In this document: positions 1 through 8,221 of the stretch, piece by piece
Layout of the letters: each line of letters begins with the position of its first letter
How positions within the stretch are numbered: the first letter of the stretch is position 1
Source of the DNA: Bacteroidota bacterium
GTDB taxonomy: Bacteria > Bacteroidota > Bacteroidia > Bacteroidales > Porphyromonadaceae
Assembly (NCBI GenBank): GCA_023395395.1
Contig: JAEWZH010000022.1
Coordinates: forward strand, 1 to 51,764
Direction of reading: 5' to 3'
DNA: 51,764 nucleotides
Position numbers and translations under genes: made by a program
The notes under the pieces: generated by a model
Seen by the model: only the letters and a program-made list of their open reading frames with translations
Told to the model about the DNA's origin: nothing
The model's database searches: none

Positions 1-2
1 TC

Positions 3-623
3 AAGACTTCCATCGTAAGTCTTGAGGGCAGACCCAATGGAACATCCACAGAAGTATTTGAACAGGAACTTCAAGCCTTGACCAAAACCTTACAATTGGT
101 CTTAGACGACCACATCAAGTGGAAAAAAGAGCTTACGGAGGTAGCAATTGTATTGGGGAAACGCATCGCAGAAATCAAAAATGGGCTTGCGAATAGCACC
201 AAGGCAAGCAACGAAGTGGTTGCTAAGTTAGAGGAAAGTCAAAGCACTCAAACTCCGTCAATTACCAAGAAGTACTTCTTACTTGATGCTAAGCGGTGGA
301 TTCAGTGGGCTATCTGGGGAATACTTGTCCTCATAGTAGCTGGCTTTTTCGGTTGGAATATCCTCTTGCATAAGACTAACCAAAGTCTCAATGACTACGC
401 CCTTCGATACCGAATACTAAGAATGGAGCACTCTATGAGCAATGACTCTTTTGCACTGTTAGATAGTATCTTTGTCACTCACCGATCAGAAGTCCAAATA
501 AATCAACTCAAAGAGCGAGTCATCAACTACGAAACGGCTATCCAAAGGCAAGCCGAACTACTCTACCAACAGCAACAACTCTCTGCCGAACAAGAGAAAG
601 TCCAACAGCAACTAAACCAATAA
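3..623 (+). CDS. Membrane-anchored coiled-coil protein, 5'-truncated by the window edge
   Basis: The frame is open from base 3 to the TAA at 621-623, so the true start lies outside the window; the TTG at 78 is only an internal codon. The visible part has a hydrophilic N-terminal half, one clear membrane segment (W-I-Q-W-A-I-W-G-I-L-V-L-I-V-A-G-F-F-G-W), then a long Q/E/K-rich C-terminal part that looks like coiled coil and ends in a glutamine-rich tail. I do not recognise the family. A mobilisation or conjugation accessory protein of a Bacteroidota element is possible but unproven. A decayed copy of its C-terminus lies at about 998-1106, suggesting the family was once duplicated here. A hairpin terminator follows directly. 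Confidence 0.6.
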   Translation, partial: KTSIVSLEGRPNGTSTEVFEQELQALTKTLQLVLDDHIKWKKELTEVAIVLGKRIAEIKNGLANSTKASNEVVAKLEESQSTQTPSITKKYFLLDAKRWIQWAIWGILVLIVAGFFGWNILLHKTNQSLNDYALRYRILRMEHSMSNDSFALLDSIFVTHRSEVQINQLKERVINYETAIQRQAELLYQQQQLSAEQEKVQQQLNQ

Positions 624-628
624 CAACA

Positions 629-661
629 GAGCGGCCTGATTTCTCAGGTCGCTCCGTTTTT
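629..661 (+). terminator. Rho-independent terminator
   Basis: An 11-bp stem (629-639 with 644-654, one G-U pair) and a TTTC loop are followed by a T-run. It sits 5 bases after the stop codon of the membrane protein. Confidence 0.75.
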
Positions 662-676
662 CATTATTTAATGTAA

Positions 677-997
677 CTAATCACCCCTCTCTTGAGTATT
701 AACTAACCAATAGCCACTACGACGGCCTCCTTTACACTCCAACACACCCTTTTAAGGGAGTATGATGGTTAGCGATTTCACAGTGCGCTCCAACCTACCG
801 ATATACGCTGCCATCTCTTTCTGCATCGCTTTTGGTCTTCCTTTGATAAAGTCGAGCAGTGCAATCTCCTCCAAAGTGCAATCCAAAGTGCAAAAATTGC
901 ACTTTGAAACCTTCTCTGTTGCACTTTGAGCCATCCCCTCTATGCCTAATACTTCGTTTGGAAGTAAAAAGCCAATAGAGGCATCTATCTCCAGCTA
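677..997 (-). pseudogene. Winged-helix C-terminal fragment of a RecG/AlbA_2-like regulator, with in-frame stop
   Basis: The minus strand reads E-E-I-A-L-L-D-F-I-K-G-R-P-K-A-M-Q-K-E-M-A-A-Y-I-G-R, then R-T-V-K-S-L-T. This is the wHTH found at the C-terminus of Schlafen/AlbA_2 'RecG-like' proteins. The frame meets TAA at 752-754 and then continues in the same frame with K-G-V-L-E-C-K-G-G-R-R-S-G-Y-W-L-V-N to a TAG at 677-679. That is the expected wing of the fold (usual pattern: Q-E-K-G-L-I-E-R, then N-G-Y-W). A CAA-to-TAA change would explain the stop. Upstream the frame is closed near 1000, so the N-terminal domains are lost. This is a decayed accessory gene. Confidence 0.6.
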
Positions 998-1106
998 AAC
1001 AGTTCCTTCTCTCCAAAGACTCCTCCGACTCCATACGCCAACTCCGCCACCAAGTCAGCAACTACGAACTCGCAATCCAACGCCAAGCCGAACTCGCCCT
1101 CCAGTA
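998..1106 (+). pseudogene. Remnant of a second copy of the leftmost membrane protein (C-terminus)
   Basis: One plus-strand frame ends R-Q-L-R-H-Q-V-S-N-Y-E-L-A-I-Q-R-Q-A-E-L-A-L-Q then TAA at about 1104-1106. This aligns with the end of the gene at the left edge (N-Q-L-K-E-R-V-I-N-Y-E-T-A-I-Q-R-Q-A-E-L). No start or membrane segment is left, so it is a 3' relic. It abuts the oppositely oriented wHTH fragment. The two together mark old rearrangement next to the recombinase. Confidence 0.55.
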
Positions 1107-1209
1107 ACAATGACTTATGAGAGAACGGAAAGATGTTCAAAAAGTGATAGTAAAATAATCGCGACTACCGTCACATACAAACATCTGTGAGGGTGGTTTA
1201 GTGAAAAAA

Positions 1210-2013
1210 CTACCAAGTAATAAACTTGTCGACAATTGCTTGCTGCTCTGTAGCGGTACGCATTAAGTATATGCGTGTAGTCTCGATACTCTCGTGCCCC
1301 ATCAAGTCTGCCAGCAATGCAATATCATTGAAAGCCTCCAAGAAGTTCTTGGCATATCGATGGCGGAAAGAGTGAGGGTGCATCACTTTAGGATTGATTC
1401 CCCATTGATGAGCAAAGCGTTGTAGTTTATGCCGAATGGCGCGTGGAGTTATCTGTTTTCCTTGTTTGTCTAAAAATAAAAGCCCACACTCTTTGTTAGC
1501 TCGTAGCAACCAGGATCGAGTCTCTGTACAGAGATCGTGAGGGATAAAAATCCGACGAACCTTGCCCCCTTTGGTGTAGAGATCCAAGTATCCAACACTT
1601 ACATGCTCTGCTTTGAATTGTACGATCTCGCTCACTCGAGCTCCCGTAGCCCCTAAGAAGCTAATAAGGAAATACCACACTTCTTCTTCTGTTGCTTTGA
1701 CTTTTGCCTTGAGGTATTGGTAATCAGCATTGCTAATCACATTTTCGAGATAGGTTCTCTGTTGTATCTTGAGTGACTTAAGGCGAAGATGAGGCTTCCC
1801 GATGAACTCCAAGTATTTGTTAAGTGCTTGAATGCGGAGATTTACAGTCTTGGGCTTGAATCGTTCTATTTGCTCTGCCTTGTAAAGCAAAAGATTCTCG
1901 CGATTGAAGCAGTCGTATTTTCTTACAAAGTCTTCCACTGCATAGAGATAGGCTGTGATCGTATTGTCCGATAATTCTTCTTTCTTGAGTTGTAACCTAA
2001 ATGATTTTATCAT
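1210..2013 (-). CDS. Tyrosine recombinase, likely inverts the adjacent RM cassettes
   Basis: This is a phage-integrase-family site-specific recombinase of about 267 residues. It has an N-terminal SAM-like core-binding domain (S-D-N-T-I-T-A-Y near the start) and a full catalytic set: Arg in G-A-R-V-S-E-I, Lys in T-K-G-G-K-V-R-R, H-x-x-R in H-S-F-R-H-R-Y-A, and H then Tyr in M-G-H-E-S-I-E-T-T-R-I-Y-L. The ATG at 2013 fits the family N-terminus (M-I-K-S-F-R-L-Q-L); a GTG at 2043 would add ten residues. The gene points away from an inverted repeat whose near arm begins only 50 bp upstream, so its promoter must overlap that arm or lie in the invertible DNA. Size and context suggest a dedicated DNA invertase of the shufflon or HsdS-shuffling kind, not an integrase of a large element. 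Confidence 0.9.
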   Translation of the reverse strand: MIKSFRLQLKKEELSDNTITAYLYAVEDFVRKYDCFNRENLLLYKAEQIERFKPKTVNLRIQALNKYLEFIGKPHLRLKSLKIQQRTYLENVISNADYQYLKAKVKATEEEVWYFLISFLGATGARVSEIVQFKAEHVSVGYLDLYTKGGKVRRIFIPHDLCTETRSWLLRANKECGLLFLDKQGKQITPRAIRHKLQRFAHQWGINPKVMHPHSFRHRYAKNFLEAFNDIALLADLMGHESIETTRIYLMRTATEQQAIVDKFITW

Positions 2014-2052
2014 ATTCTTGTTTTTGTATCTAAGTAATATCACACAAAAAGT

Positions 2053-3099
2053 TTGCCGATTTACGCTATTATAGGCAACCCGCCATATCAGCTAACTGTT
2101 GCAAAGAAGGATACAGAGAACGGACAAAAGGCTGTTATAAATATATTTCAGCATTTTCAGACTCTTGCTGATAATCTTGCTCCCCGTTTCTCGTCATTCA
2201 TCTATCCTGCTGGTCGGTGGATACATCGTTCGGGGAAAGGCTTGGCTGATTTTGGCTATAGGCAAATCAATGATGCCCGCCTCGCTCGGATCCACTTTTT
2301 CCCAGAATCCGCGGATATTTTTCAAGACGTTGGCATAGCCGATGGACTCTCTATTGTATTCAAGGATAGAGAAAAGAACAAAGGAGGCTTTACCTATGCT
2401 TATACTAAGGGGGGAGAAACCATAGAGGTCCAGATGTTCAACCCAGGCGAGGTCTTGATGGCACTCAATCCTATGGCGGAGAAAATCAGTCAAAAAATAC
2501 AAGCCTTTGTCCAAAAGGACTTTGATTACATCTTCAATTCGGTGTTACCTCGTAGTCTCTTTTCCATAGAGAGTGACTTTGTTGAGAAAAACCCCGACTT
2601 AGTTCGCCCATATCAAGAAGGAGAGGTGCTAAGCAATGACGAAATTAAGCTCTTTACCAACGACAAAGCTGGGAAAGCAGGGCGTGCAAATTGGTATGTG
2701 GCAAACAAAGCAGTGATTACAACGGGCATAGAACAGTTATATCGCTGGAAAGTAGTTGTGTCAAGTGCTAATGCTGGCGGACAAAAACGAAGCAATCAAA
2801 TTGCAGTACTTGATAACCGCTCTGCCTTTGGTCGATCTCGTGTAGCACTCAAAACTTTTGATACAGAGGAGGAGGCCGTGAACTTTTATACTTACTGCCA
2901 AACTGACTTTATTCGCTATGCTTTCTTACTAACGGACGAAGCTCTCACCTCTTTGGGCAAACTGGTTCCTGATCTCCTAAATTATAGGAATGAGAATGGA
3001 TTGATTGACTATTCGGAAGATGTGAATGAACAGTTATATACCCTTTTCGGTATCAATGAAGAGATGCAGACTATCATTCGTAAAACATTAGCTGAATGA
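2053..3099 (+). CDS. Silent alternative C-terminal cassette of the RM protein (NPPY motif plus TRD)
   Basis: The reading frame starts just outside the inverted repeat with only a weak TTG and no room for a promoter, because the divergent recombinase ends its 5' region here. It encodes A-I-I-G-N-P-P-Y-Q (N6-adenine methylase motif IV), then about 335 residues. The tail shares a framework with the expressed tail of the neighbouring 1325-residue protein: a L-A-P then I-x-P-A-(G)-R segment after NPPY, an F-P-E-S then I-F-Q-D-V segment, and a closing I-D, then E-Q-L-Y-T-L-F-G-I. The middle is unrelated in sequence. This is the pattern of two target-recognition regions on one scaffold. After inversion it would replace residues 993-1325 of that protein and give about 1327 residues. 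In the present orientation it is probably not expressed. Confidence 0.8.
   Translation: MPIYAIIGNPPYQLTVAKKDTENGQKAVINIFQHFQTLADNLAPRFSSFIYPAGRWIHRSGKGLADFGYRQINDARLARIHFFPESADIFQDVGIADGLSIVFKDREKNKGGFTYAYTKGGETIEVQMFNPGEVLMALNPMAEKISQKIQAFVQKDFDYIFNSVLPRSLFSIESDFVEKNPDLVRPYQEGEVLSNDEIKLFTNDKAGKAGRANWYVANKAVITTGIEQLYRWKVVVSSANAGGQKRSNQIAVLDNRSAFGRSRVALKTFDTEEEAVNFYTYCQTDFIRYAFLLTDEALTSLGKLVPDLLNYRNENGLIDYSEDVNEQLYTLFGINEEMQTIIRKTLAE
2063..2090. repeat. Inverted repeat, left arm (recombination site)
   Basis: These 28 bases are the exact reverse complement of 4154-4181. Five bases further out, three more match. The arm encodes A-I-I-G-N-P-P-Y-Q in the silent cassette, so exchange here preserves the frame. 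Confidence 0.92.
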
Positions 3100-3111
3100 T
3101 AATCAGAAGGA

Positions 3112-3142
3112 AGTACGTCCAAACAACAAGTTTGGACGTACT
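3112..3142. terminator. Bidirectional terminator at the centre of the invertible segment
   Basis: A perfect 13-bp stem (3112-3124 with 3130-3142) encloses a 5-base loop. It lies between the convergent stop codons of the two cassettes (3099 and 3151), almost midway between the inverted repeats. It can therefore end whichever cassette is being read, in either orientation. Confidence 0.7.
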
Positions 3143-3150
3143 CCCTTTGC

Positions 3151-6100
3151 TTACTCCATCGATCGCACTTTTTCTTCGATAAAGTTAATTTCTTCAGGCG
3201 AGAGCTTGTATTTGGCATAGAGCTGGCAGTCGATATTCGCAATGCTCTGCGTCCAGTCGATGTCCGAGGCATCGGTAAAGTCTTGCTGTGGCACCAGCCG
3301 CCAAGTTTCCTTCGGGTTATCTTGCGTTGCCTTGAGGATACCGAGCATCGTTCGAGCAAACTTCGTCTTGATATATTTGAGACAAGCCTCCGCCTCCACC
3401 AGAGTATGGAATGCCCCAATACTGATAAAAGTGTCGGTATAGCCGATTATCGGCGTACCGATTATCGGCGTACCGATTATCGGCGTACTAAGCACTTCCC
3501 CGATTGCCCCCGAGCCATTGCTCTTGGGGACAATCACCTTGTGCTTAGCAAAGTTATCTGGTTCGGTAATATAACCACGTTTGACCCACTTGTAGCATCT
3601 TTGGTTATTAGATCGTCCATAGACACGCACCATGGTGGATTCCTCTAGACATTCATCCGTAAACAGCTCTGGGAATACCTCAAAGACATTTGCCCCAAGA
3701 CTGTATTTATGTCCTGCACTCTGTCGCCTCTCTAATTCGGGATGCTCTTGATACAACAGATCTGTTATGCGATATAGTTCACGAGGGGCAACAAGCTCTG
3801 AGAATGGCTGAGGCTTGCTTTGCTCCACCTTATGTAATATGTGCCTAAGCTCTTCAAATGCAGAAAATAGTCCAATCGGCTCAAAGGATACAGTCTTATC
3901 CCAATAGGAGGTAGCCACACCTCCCTTAATATCTACCGTAGGGAAGACCTCTGTACTATTCGCCCAATAGCCCACCACCTTGTAATGCTTGTCTGCAAGC
4001 ATCTTATCATTCCACTTTTTGGGCGTTTTCCCTGCATTAAACAAGAATCGAGCGGGGTGGATAAGTGTACCCTGTGGAGCAAGGCTCATGGCAAGGTCAA
4101 AGAATCTGTGATATATTGGGTCTGATCCATTCCCTCTCCCCTCATTTGTCACTTGATATGGCGGGTTGCCTATAATAGCGTCTATCTTCATATTTTCGTT
4201 GTTGTTGATTTTCCAAAATCTTTTTCCCGATCGAAGCATATTGACGACGCTTTCGGGATGATTTGTAATGTTTTCAATAAGGTCGGGATAATACTCGGCA
4301 TGCACTGTCACCTGCCGGAAGCCACGCAGGGTGCGCATCGTGATAGATCGTGCCATTGGCGTTTTGCAAACGACAAAGATATTTTCTTCAAGAGTTCTAT
4401 CCCAAAGCATAAGAGCAGAAGTTCTATTCACCTCGCCATACTTCTCTTTCGCTTCCTCAAGCCTTGTTCGATAAATATTGTAAGTGGCATAGAGAGGATA
4501 GAGACCACTTTTCGAATTAATCTCTAAGATGACACTTTGAGGATGAAATACTTCGCTGGTAATGCCCTCATGCTCTATGAAACGAGGTGGGTCTATTGGG
4601 TTTGTATAACTCTCGTCCATAAAACAATAGCCCCCCAAACTATCAGCAAGGTGCATATTGACTACTCGCCAAGGTGTAAGCACCGTCTCCTTGTCAGGAT
4701 TGCGAAAAGTAGCAAAGATACATGCTAATCGAGCTATACGTTCTTCGATAGTGAACTTATCTGCCATTCGAGCCATTTCCCGTATGCGTTTACCTGCTTC
4801 TCGAAATACATCAGGGTCGTAATAACGCTTAAACTTACGGAACACTTGTTTGGTCACACCTCGAGGCATAAACTCCTCCCATGACTGTTCGTCTACGAGA
4901 TTGGCAAAATTGTCAATGGTCAATTCTTTGTCCTCGTCCTTCATCTCTGCCCCGTAGAGCATAAGGGGCATACGAATCGAGATACCTCTGAGGATAGAGA
5001 TAGCTTCACGGCGCTGGTCGCCCTTGGCTTTGAGTTCGTCGAGTCGCTTTTGTTCCTCCGCTGTGAGGTCTTTCTTTTTCTTCTTTTCGAGACGTTCTTT
5101 CTCCTCGTACTGCTCATTCGTCAGTCCTTGGCGATTGATATCTATGTCGCCCACCTTCGGCATTGCCTTCGTTTTGCCAATAATGCCCTTGAGGCTATCA
5201 AACTCCTGTAGGTCTACCTCGGTAAGTTTGAGTAGTTCATCGTTGTAGAGGGCACCGTTCTCAAAACCATCTTGTACTACCTTCTCTATCTGTGCCCGCT
5301 TAAGCTGCGCGAGCATAGTTTCCACCTTATATTGTTTCATTTTGCTACCCTCGATGGCAATGATTGGGCAGAAATTGAGGAAATCACCTAAAACTTTGCG
5401 ATCGTTCTCGCTTTGCTTGCCTACCTTGTGCGACACTTTTGCCGCCTCTGCAAGGACTCGCAGCGTGCGGTCTGGAGCGAAGTCGAAGGCATAACAGTCG
5501 GTCTTCATGCGTCCATTATGGGTATAGGGAGTCTGCACACGGAAGATCGTTTGCATATAGCCTGCTGCCGAGGTACTGTACGAACCAGCCATCATAAATA
5601 CACCCGTCCAAGGCTTGACACTTACGCCCGTCGTCAGTCGTCCACATGAGAGAGTAATCGTATAAGTATCGTCTGAGTCTTTGCCAATTGCCTTATTGAC
5701 GAGTTCAAGAGCATCGCGGTTCTCCTCCTCTTCATCTCCATCACCTGCGACATTGACGACCTTAAAGAGACCAAAGATCGGGTGTTCGTTCAGTTTACGA
5801 CTAAGAGCCTTGGCTGCTTTTACTCCTGGCAATATCCATAGAGTATGACGGAATATCTGTCGGAATTTCTCATTGGAATACGGGTAAAGAGAGTCCTCAT
5901 CGTCTCTAGTCAGTAGAGATAGGAAGTGGTCTATGTCTTTATTGTGTACAAAGCTACCGTCTTCTTTGGTGCGGAAGAATTCTCGGAAGTTGAAGGCTTT
6001 CTCCTCATCACTATAATCGCTCATTAGACGACCAAGGTCATAAGTGTAGATATGTATTGCAGGCAGGGATGCATAAGGATTGGTATCGCCAAGATGATTG

Positions 6101-7128
6101 ATCTCCCAGTCCACTTTCGCTTGCTGCTCCATCACATAGTCCCATGTAAAGACCTCATTCTCCTTGTGATCATCAAGGAGATTGAAGGGCGTACCTGAGA
6201 GTCGCAATATACGAGTCTCCTTGCCTACGAGTTGCTCCAAAACCGCTTTTCCAAGCTCTGTCTGCGTCCCTTCGTGAGCCTCATCTACAATAACCAAGTC
6301 CCACGAAGTGGAGAATACCTCATTATTTTTATCAAACTTACCGCCTACCTCTTTTGAGCCACGCATATCTTGCATAGAGGCAAAATAAACATACCTCTTA
6401 CCGCGAGCAGCTAGAGCCTGGAGCGAAGCAAAGCTCTCACCCTTATTATGCGAACCATAGTGCCATTCGGGGTGGTCATAAAAGGTTTTACCAAAGTCTT
6501 CGAACCAACTCGCATCCACCACAGGGCGATGTGTGATAATGATTGTACGAACCGCCTCCATCTCTCGAGCAACACGCAGGGCACAGAGTGTCTTACCAAA
6601 ACGCATCTTGGCATTCCATAACATTTGCTTACCTCTACGGAATTGCTTCAGCGTTCGCTCGACTGCTTCTTTTTGTTCAGGACGAAGAATGATCGGATTG
6701 TTCGAGTGGGTCACTTCGCTTGCACTTAGACTATCTTTGCCCTCCTTGATTGTCGCTATAGCTCGCCTCACAGTATCTAGGTCGCAAGAGTACCATTCGG
6801 TAGCACCTGCGAACTCTTTACGTTTGACCCCAGAACGCTTCAAAACGCTATGTACTTGTTTATCGTCGAATGAGCATACTTGATCACCTTTAAAATAGAT
6901 TGTTAGCTCTGTGTGTAGGAGTTCATAACTGATACCTGCAGTCTTGGTGTACTGATCGATGCGTGCTTTGGCAGCAGCATTAAGTACCTCACTATTAGGC
7001 TCTGTAGAGGAAGAGCCTACATCTCCAAGAGTAGTTTCACCGATTTTAAGGCTACCCTCGTGCTGTTCGTCCGCAATAGCAAATACATAAATAAGCCGTG
7101 GTTTAAGAGATGATTCAAAAGTTGCCAT
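3151..7128 (-). CDS. Single-chain RM protein: GIY-YIG-like domain, DEAH helicase, methylase NPPY and TRD
   Basis: 1325 residues. Residues about 10-125 match the GIY-YIG/T5orf172 pattern (L-I-Y-V-F-A-I, S-L-K-I-G-E-T, R56, G-A-T-E-W-Y near 111), a possible nuclease. About 145-600 is an SF2 helicase: Walker A-like A-K-M-R-F-G-K-T (173-180), D-E-A-H (282-285), S-G-T-P (311-314). A K/E-rich coiled coil follows near 690-740. N-P-P-Y, motif IV of N6-adenine methylases, is at 988-991. The last 333 residues are the probable target-recognition region. Methylase motifs X and I are absent and are found in the next gene upstream, 2 bp away, so the two products likely form one methyltransferase. An inverted repeat overlies the N-P-P-Y codons, so the tail is exchangeable. 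The subtype is uncertain; it resembles type I/ISP and Eco57I-like enzymes. Confidence 0.85.
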   Translation of the reverse strand: MATFESSLKPRLIYVFAIADEQHEGSLKIGETTLGDVGSSSTEPNSEVLNAAAKARIDQYTKTAGISYELLHTELTIYFKGDQVCSFDDKQVHSVLKRSGVKRKEFAGATEWYSCDLDTVRRAIATIKEGKDSLSASEVTHSNNPIILRPEQKEAVERTLKQFRRGKQMLWNAKMRFGKTLCALRVAREMEAVRTIIITHRPVVDASWFEDFGKTFYDHPEWHYGSHNKGESFASLQALAARGKRYVYFASMQDMRGSKEVGGKFDKNNEVFSTSWDLVIVDEAHEGTQTELGKAVLEQLVGKETRILRLSGTPFNLLDDHKENEVFTWDYVMEQQAKVDWEINHLGDTNPYASLPAIHIYTYDLGRLMSDYSDEEKAFNFREFFRTKEDGSFVHNKDIDHFLSLLTRDDEDSLYPYSNEKFRQIFRHTLWILPGVKAAKALSRKLNEHPIFGLFKVVNVAGDGDEEEENRDALELVNKAIGKDSDDTYTITLSCGRLTTGVSVKPWTGVFMMAGSYSTSAAGYMQTIFRVQTPYTHNGRMKTDCYAFDFAPDRTLRVLAEAAKVSHKVGKQSENDRKVLGDFLNFCPIIAIEGSKMKQYKVETMLAQLKRAQIEKVVQDGFENGALYNDELLKLTEVDLQEFDSLKGIIGKTKAMPKVGDIDINRQGLTNEQYEEKERLEKKKKKDLTAEEQKRLDELKAKGDQRREAISILRGISIRMPLMLYGAEMKDEDKELTIDNFANLVDEQSWEEFMPRGVTKQVFRKFKRYYDPDVFREAGKRIREMARMADKFTIEERIARLACIFATFRNPDKETVLTPWRVVNMHLADSLGGYCFMDESYTNPIDPPRFIEHEGITSEVFHPQSVILEINSKSGLYPLYATYNIYRTRLEEAKEKYGEVNRTSALMLWDRTLEENIFVVCKTPMARSITMRTLRGFRQVTVHAEYYPDLIENITNHPESVVNMLRSGKRFWKINNNENMKIDAIIGNPPYQVTNEGRGNGSDPIYHRFFDLAMSLAPQGTLIHPARFLFNAGKTPKKWNDKMLADKHYKVVGYWANSTEVFPTVDIKGGVATSYWDKTVSFEPIGLFSAFEELRHILHKVEQSKPQPFSELVAPRELYRITDLLYQEHPELERRQSAGHKYSLGANVFEVFPELFTDECLEESTMVRVYGRSNNQRCYKWVKRGYITEPDNFAKHKVIVPKSNGSGAIGEVLSTPIIGTPIIGTPIIGYTDTFISIGAFHTLVEAEACLKYIKTKFARTMLGILKATQDNPKETWRLVPQQDFTDASDIDWTQSIANIDCQLYAKYKLSPEEINFIEEKVRSME
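3443..3487. repeat. Three tandem copies of a 15-bp in-frame repeat (TPIIG) in the TRD
   Basis: The unit CCGATTATCGGCGTA occurs three times without mismatch. On the coding (minus) strand it gives T-P-I-I-G x3 at about residues 1215-1229. Because 15 is a multiple of 3, copy-number change alters length without a frameshift. Confidence 0.95.
4154..4181. repeat. Inverted repeat, right arm (recombination site)
   Basis: Exact reverse complement of 2063-2090, located in the codons for A984 to Q992 of the RM protein. The two arms define an invertible interior of 2091-4153. Confidence 0.92.
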
Positions 7129-7130
7129 AG

Positions 7131-8141
7131 TTACATGTTGTGTTTAATAAGATCTATAAACCGAATCTTGCGATTATTTTTGCCTGTCTTGGGATCTTTG
7201 CAACCCCATTCTCGAATGAGACAGTGCGTCCCATTGTGCCCATTGACTGTTTCATTCTGACAGCCAGTGCAAAATACAGTTCGTTCTACTTCTTCAAATA
7301 GGTTTTGTTCTATAACGACTTCGTTGTGTTTACAGCTATTAGGTACAACGCCACGCAGGCCGTCCATCTGAAAGACGTTCCATGCAATGATATAGGCAAT
7401 ATACTTCATAGAGCGGAGTTCGGGCTGCTTGCCAAATTTTTCTATATAATATTCAATAAAGGTTATCAACAAGGCTTCCCTTGCAAGTAAAAGATTGTCT
7501 CCTTGCCACTCAAAGGCATAGATGTGTTTATACGCTTCCTGCGCCATTTTGAGCCATTCCCCCGAGCTATCTGTATTCTCTGAGACAACTCGCAATTTTC
7601 TATCGAGCATACCGATACGCTGTGAAATAGGAATAAACTCTCCTGTCGTCGTATCATACCTACTTGCAAGATAAGGAGCTTCTCCACAGGTAATTTCCAT
7701 CCGAACGGAGCGTACATAATCCTTCCAGGTTTTCCCTTGAGGAAAAGTTATAGGCTCAACAGATGAAGTCCAAGTTTTTCTATCTGGATATTCAACATTA
7801 AATACGTCCTTACGTCCAAACCATGCTTCGTCGACTAGGTTATTTTGTGCATTACAAACCCAAGAAGGGGTAAATACCTCTGCTTTATCTTTAGTTCGAC
7901 TGATTTGCTCCTCTTTACTCTTTAATACTCGTGGCTGAATGAGATTGCCATTATCTCCTGTGATATTCTCTATCGTAATAGGAGAGTAGTAATCATACCC
8001 CTCCCCCAATTGCTCATAGTTATCAGTTGCCCAAAAGATGTTCTTTTGGGTTGTGTGATCTTTAAGCAATAACTCCAGAACTGAACGGAACTGGAGCAAT
8101 AACACATTCTCTCTAATATCAATACTCATCGAGTTGTTCAT
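7131..8141 (-). CDS. RM methylase subunit carrying the SAM-binding half (motifs X and I)
   Basis: 336 residues, known in annotation as 'restriction endonuclease subunit M'. It contains A-E-V-F-T-P-S-W-V-C-N (motif X-like, compare G-E-V-F-T-P in type I M subunits), M-E-I-T-C-G-E-A-P-Y-L-A-S-R-Y-D (motif I-like SAM loop) and the following Y-A-F-E-W-Q-G-D-N-L-L-L-A-R. No N/D-P-P-Y/F motif is present; the chain ends soon after a Cys/His-rich stretch (C-T-G-C and later C). The catalytic motif IV is instead in the downstream 1325-residue protein, whose start is 2 bp after this stop, so the pair is almost certainly co-translated. This gene is outside the invertible segment and is therefore the constant partner. 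Confidence 0.8.
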   Translation of the reverse strand: MNNSMSIDIRENVLLLQFRSVLELLLKDHTTQKNIFWATDNYEQLGEGYDYYSPITIENITGDNGNLIQPRVLKSKEEQISRTKDKAEVFTPSWVCNAQNNLVDEAWFGRKDVFNVEYPDRKTWTSSVEPITFPQGKTWKDYVRSVRMEITCGEAPYLASRYDTTTGEFIPISQRIGMLDRKLRVVSENTDSSGEWLKMAQEAYKHIYAFEWQGDNLLLAREALLITFIEYYIEKFGKQPELRSMKYIAYIIAWNVFQMDGLRGVVPNSCKHNEVVIEQNLFEEVERTVFCTGCQNETVNGHNGTHCLIREWGCKDPKTGKNNRKIRFIDLIKHNM

Positions 8142-8221
8142 TATTTTGGCAACTATATATTATTGGTCTCAGCCAATCCAGAATCACATATTCATTCGCG
8201 AATTAACTACTATACACAAAT

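Noticed and set aside
795..1061. Minus-strand ORF of 88 codons
   Set aside because: It overlaps the wHTH relic and the plus-strand relic in another frame. Its peptide has no recognisable pattern, while the relic frames match families.
1210..2013. Recombinase as integrase of a large integrative element
   Set aside because: There is no att-like repeat at a tRNA and no excisionase or conjugation set in view; the exact inverted repeat next to it gives a better explanation.
4153..5649. Several plus-strand ORFs of 60-124 codons opposite the RM gene
   Set aside because: All lie inside the 1325-codon minus-strand gene, have unlikely compositions and match no family. They are shadows.
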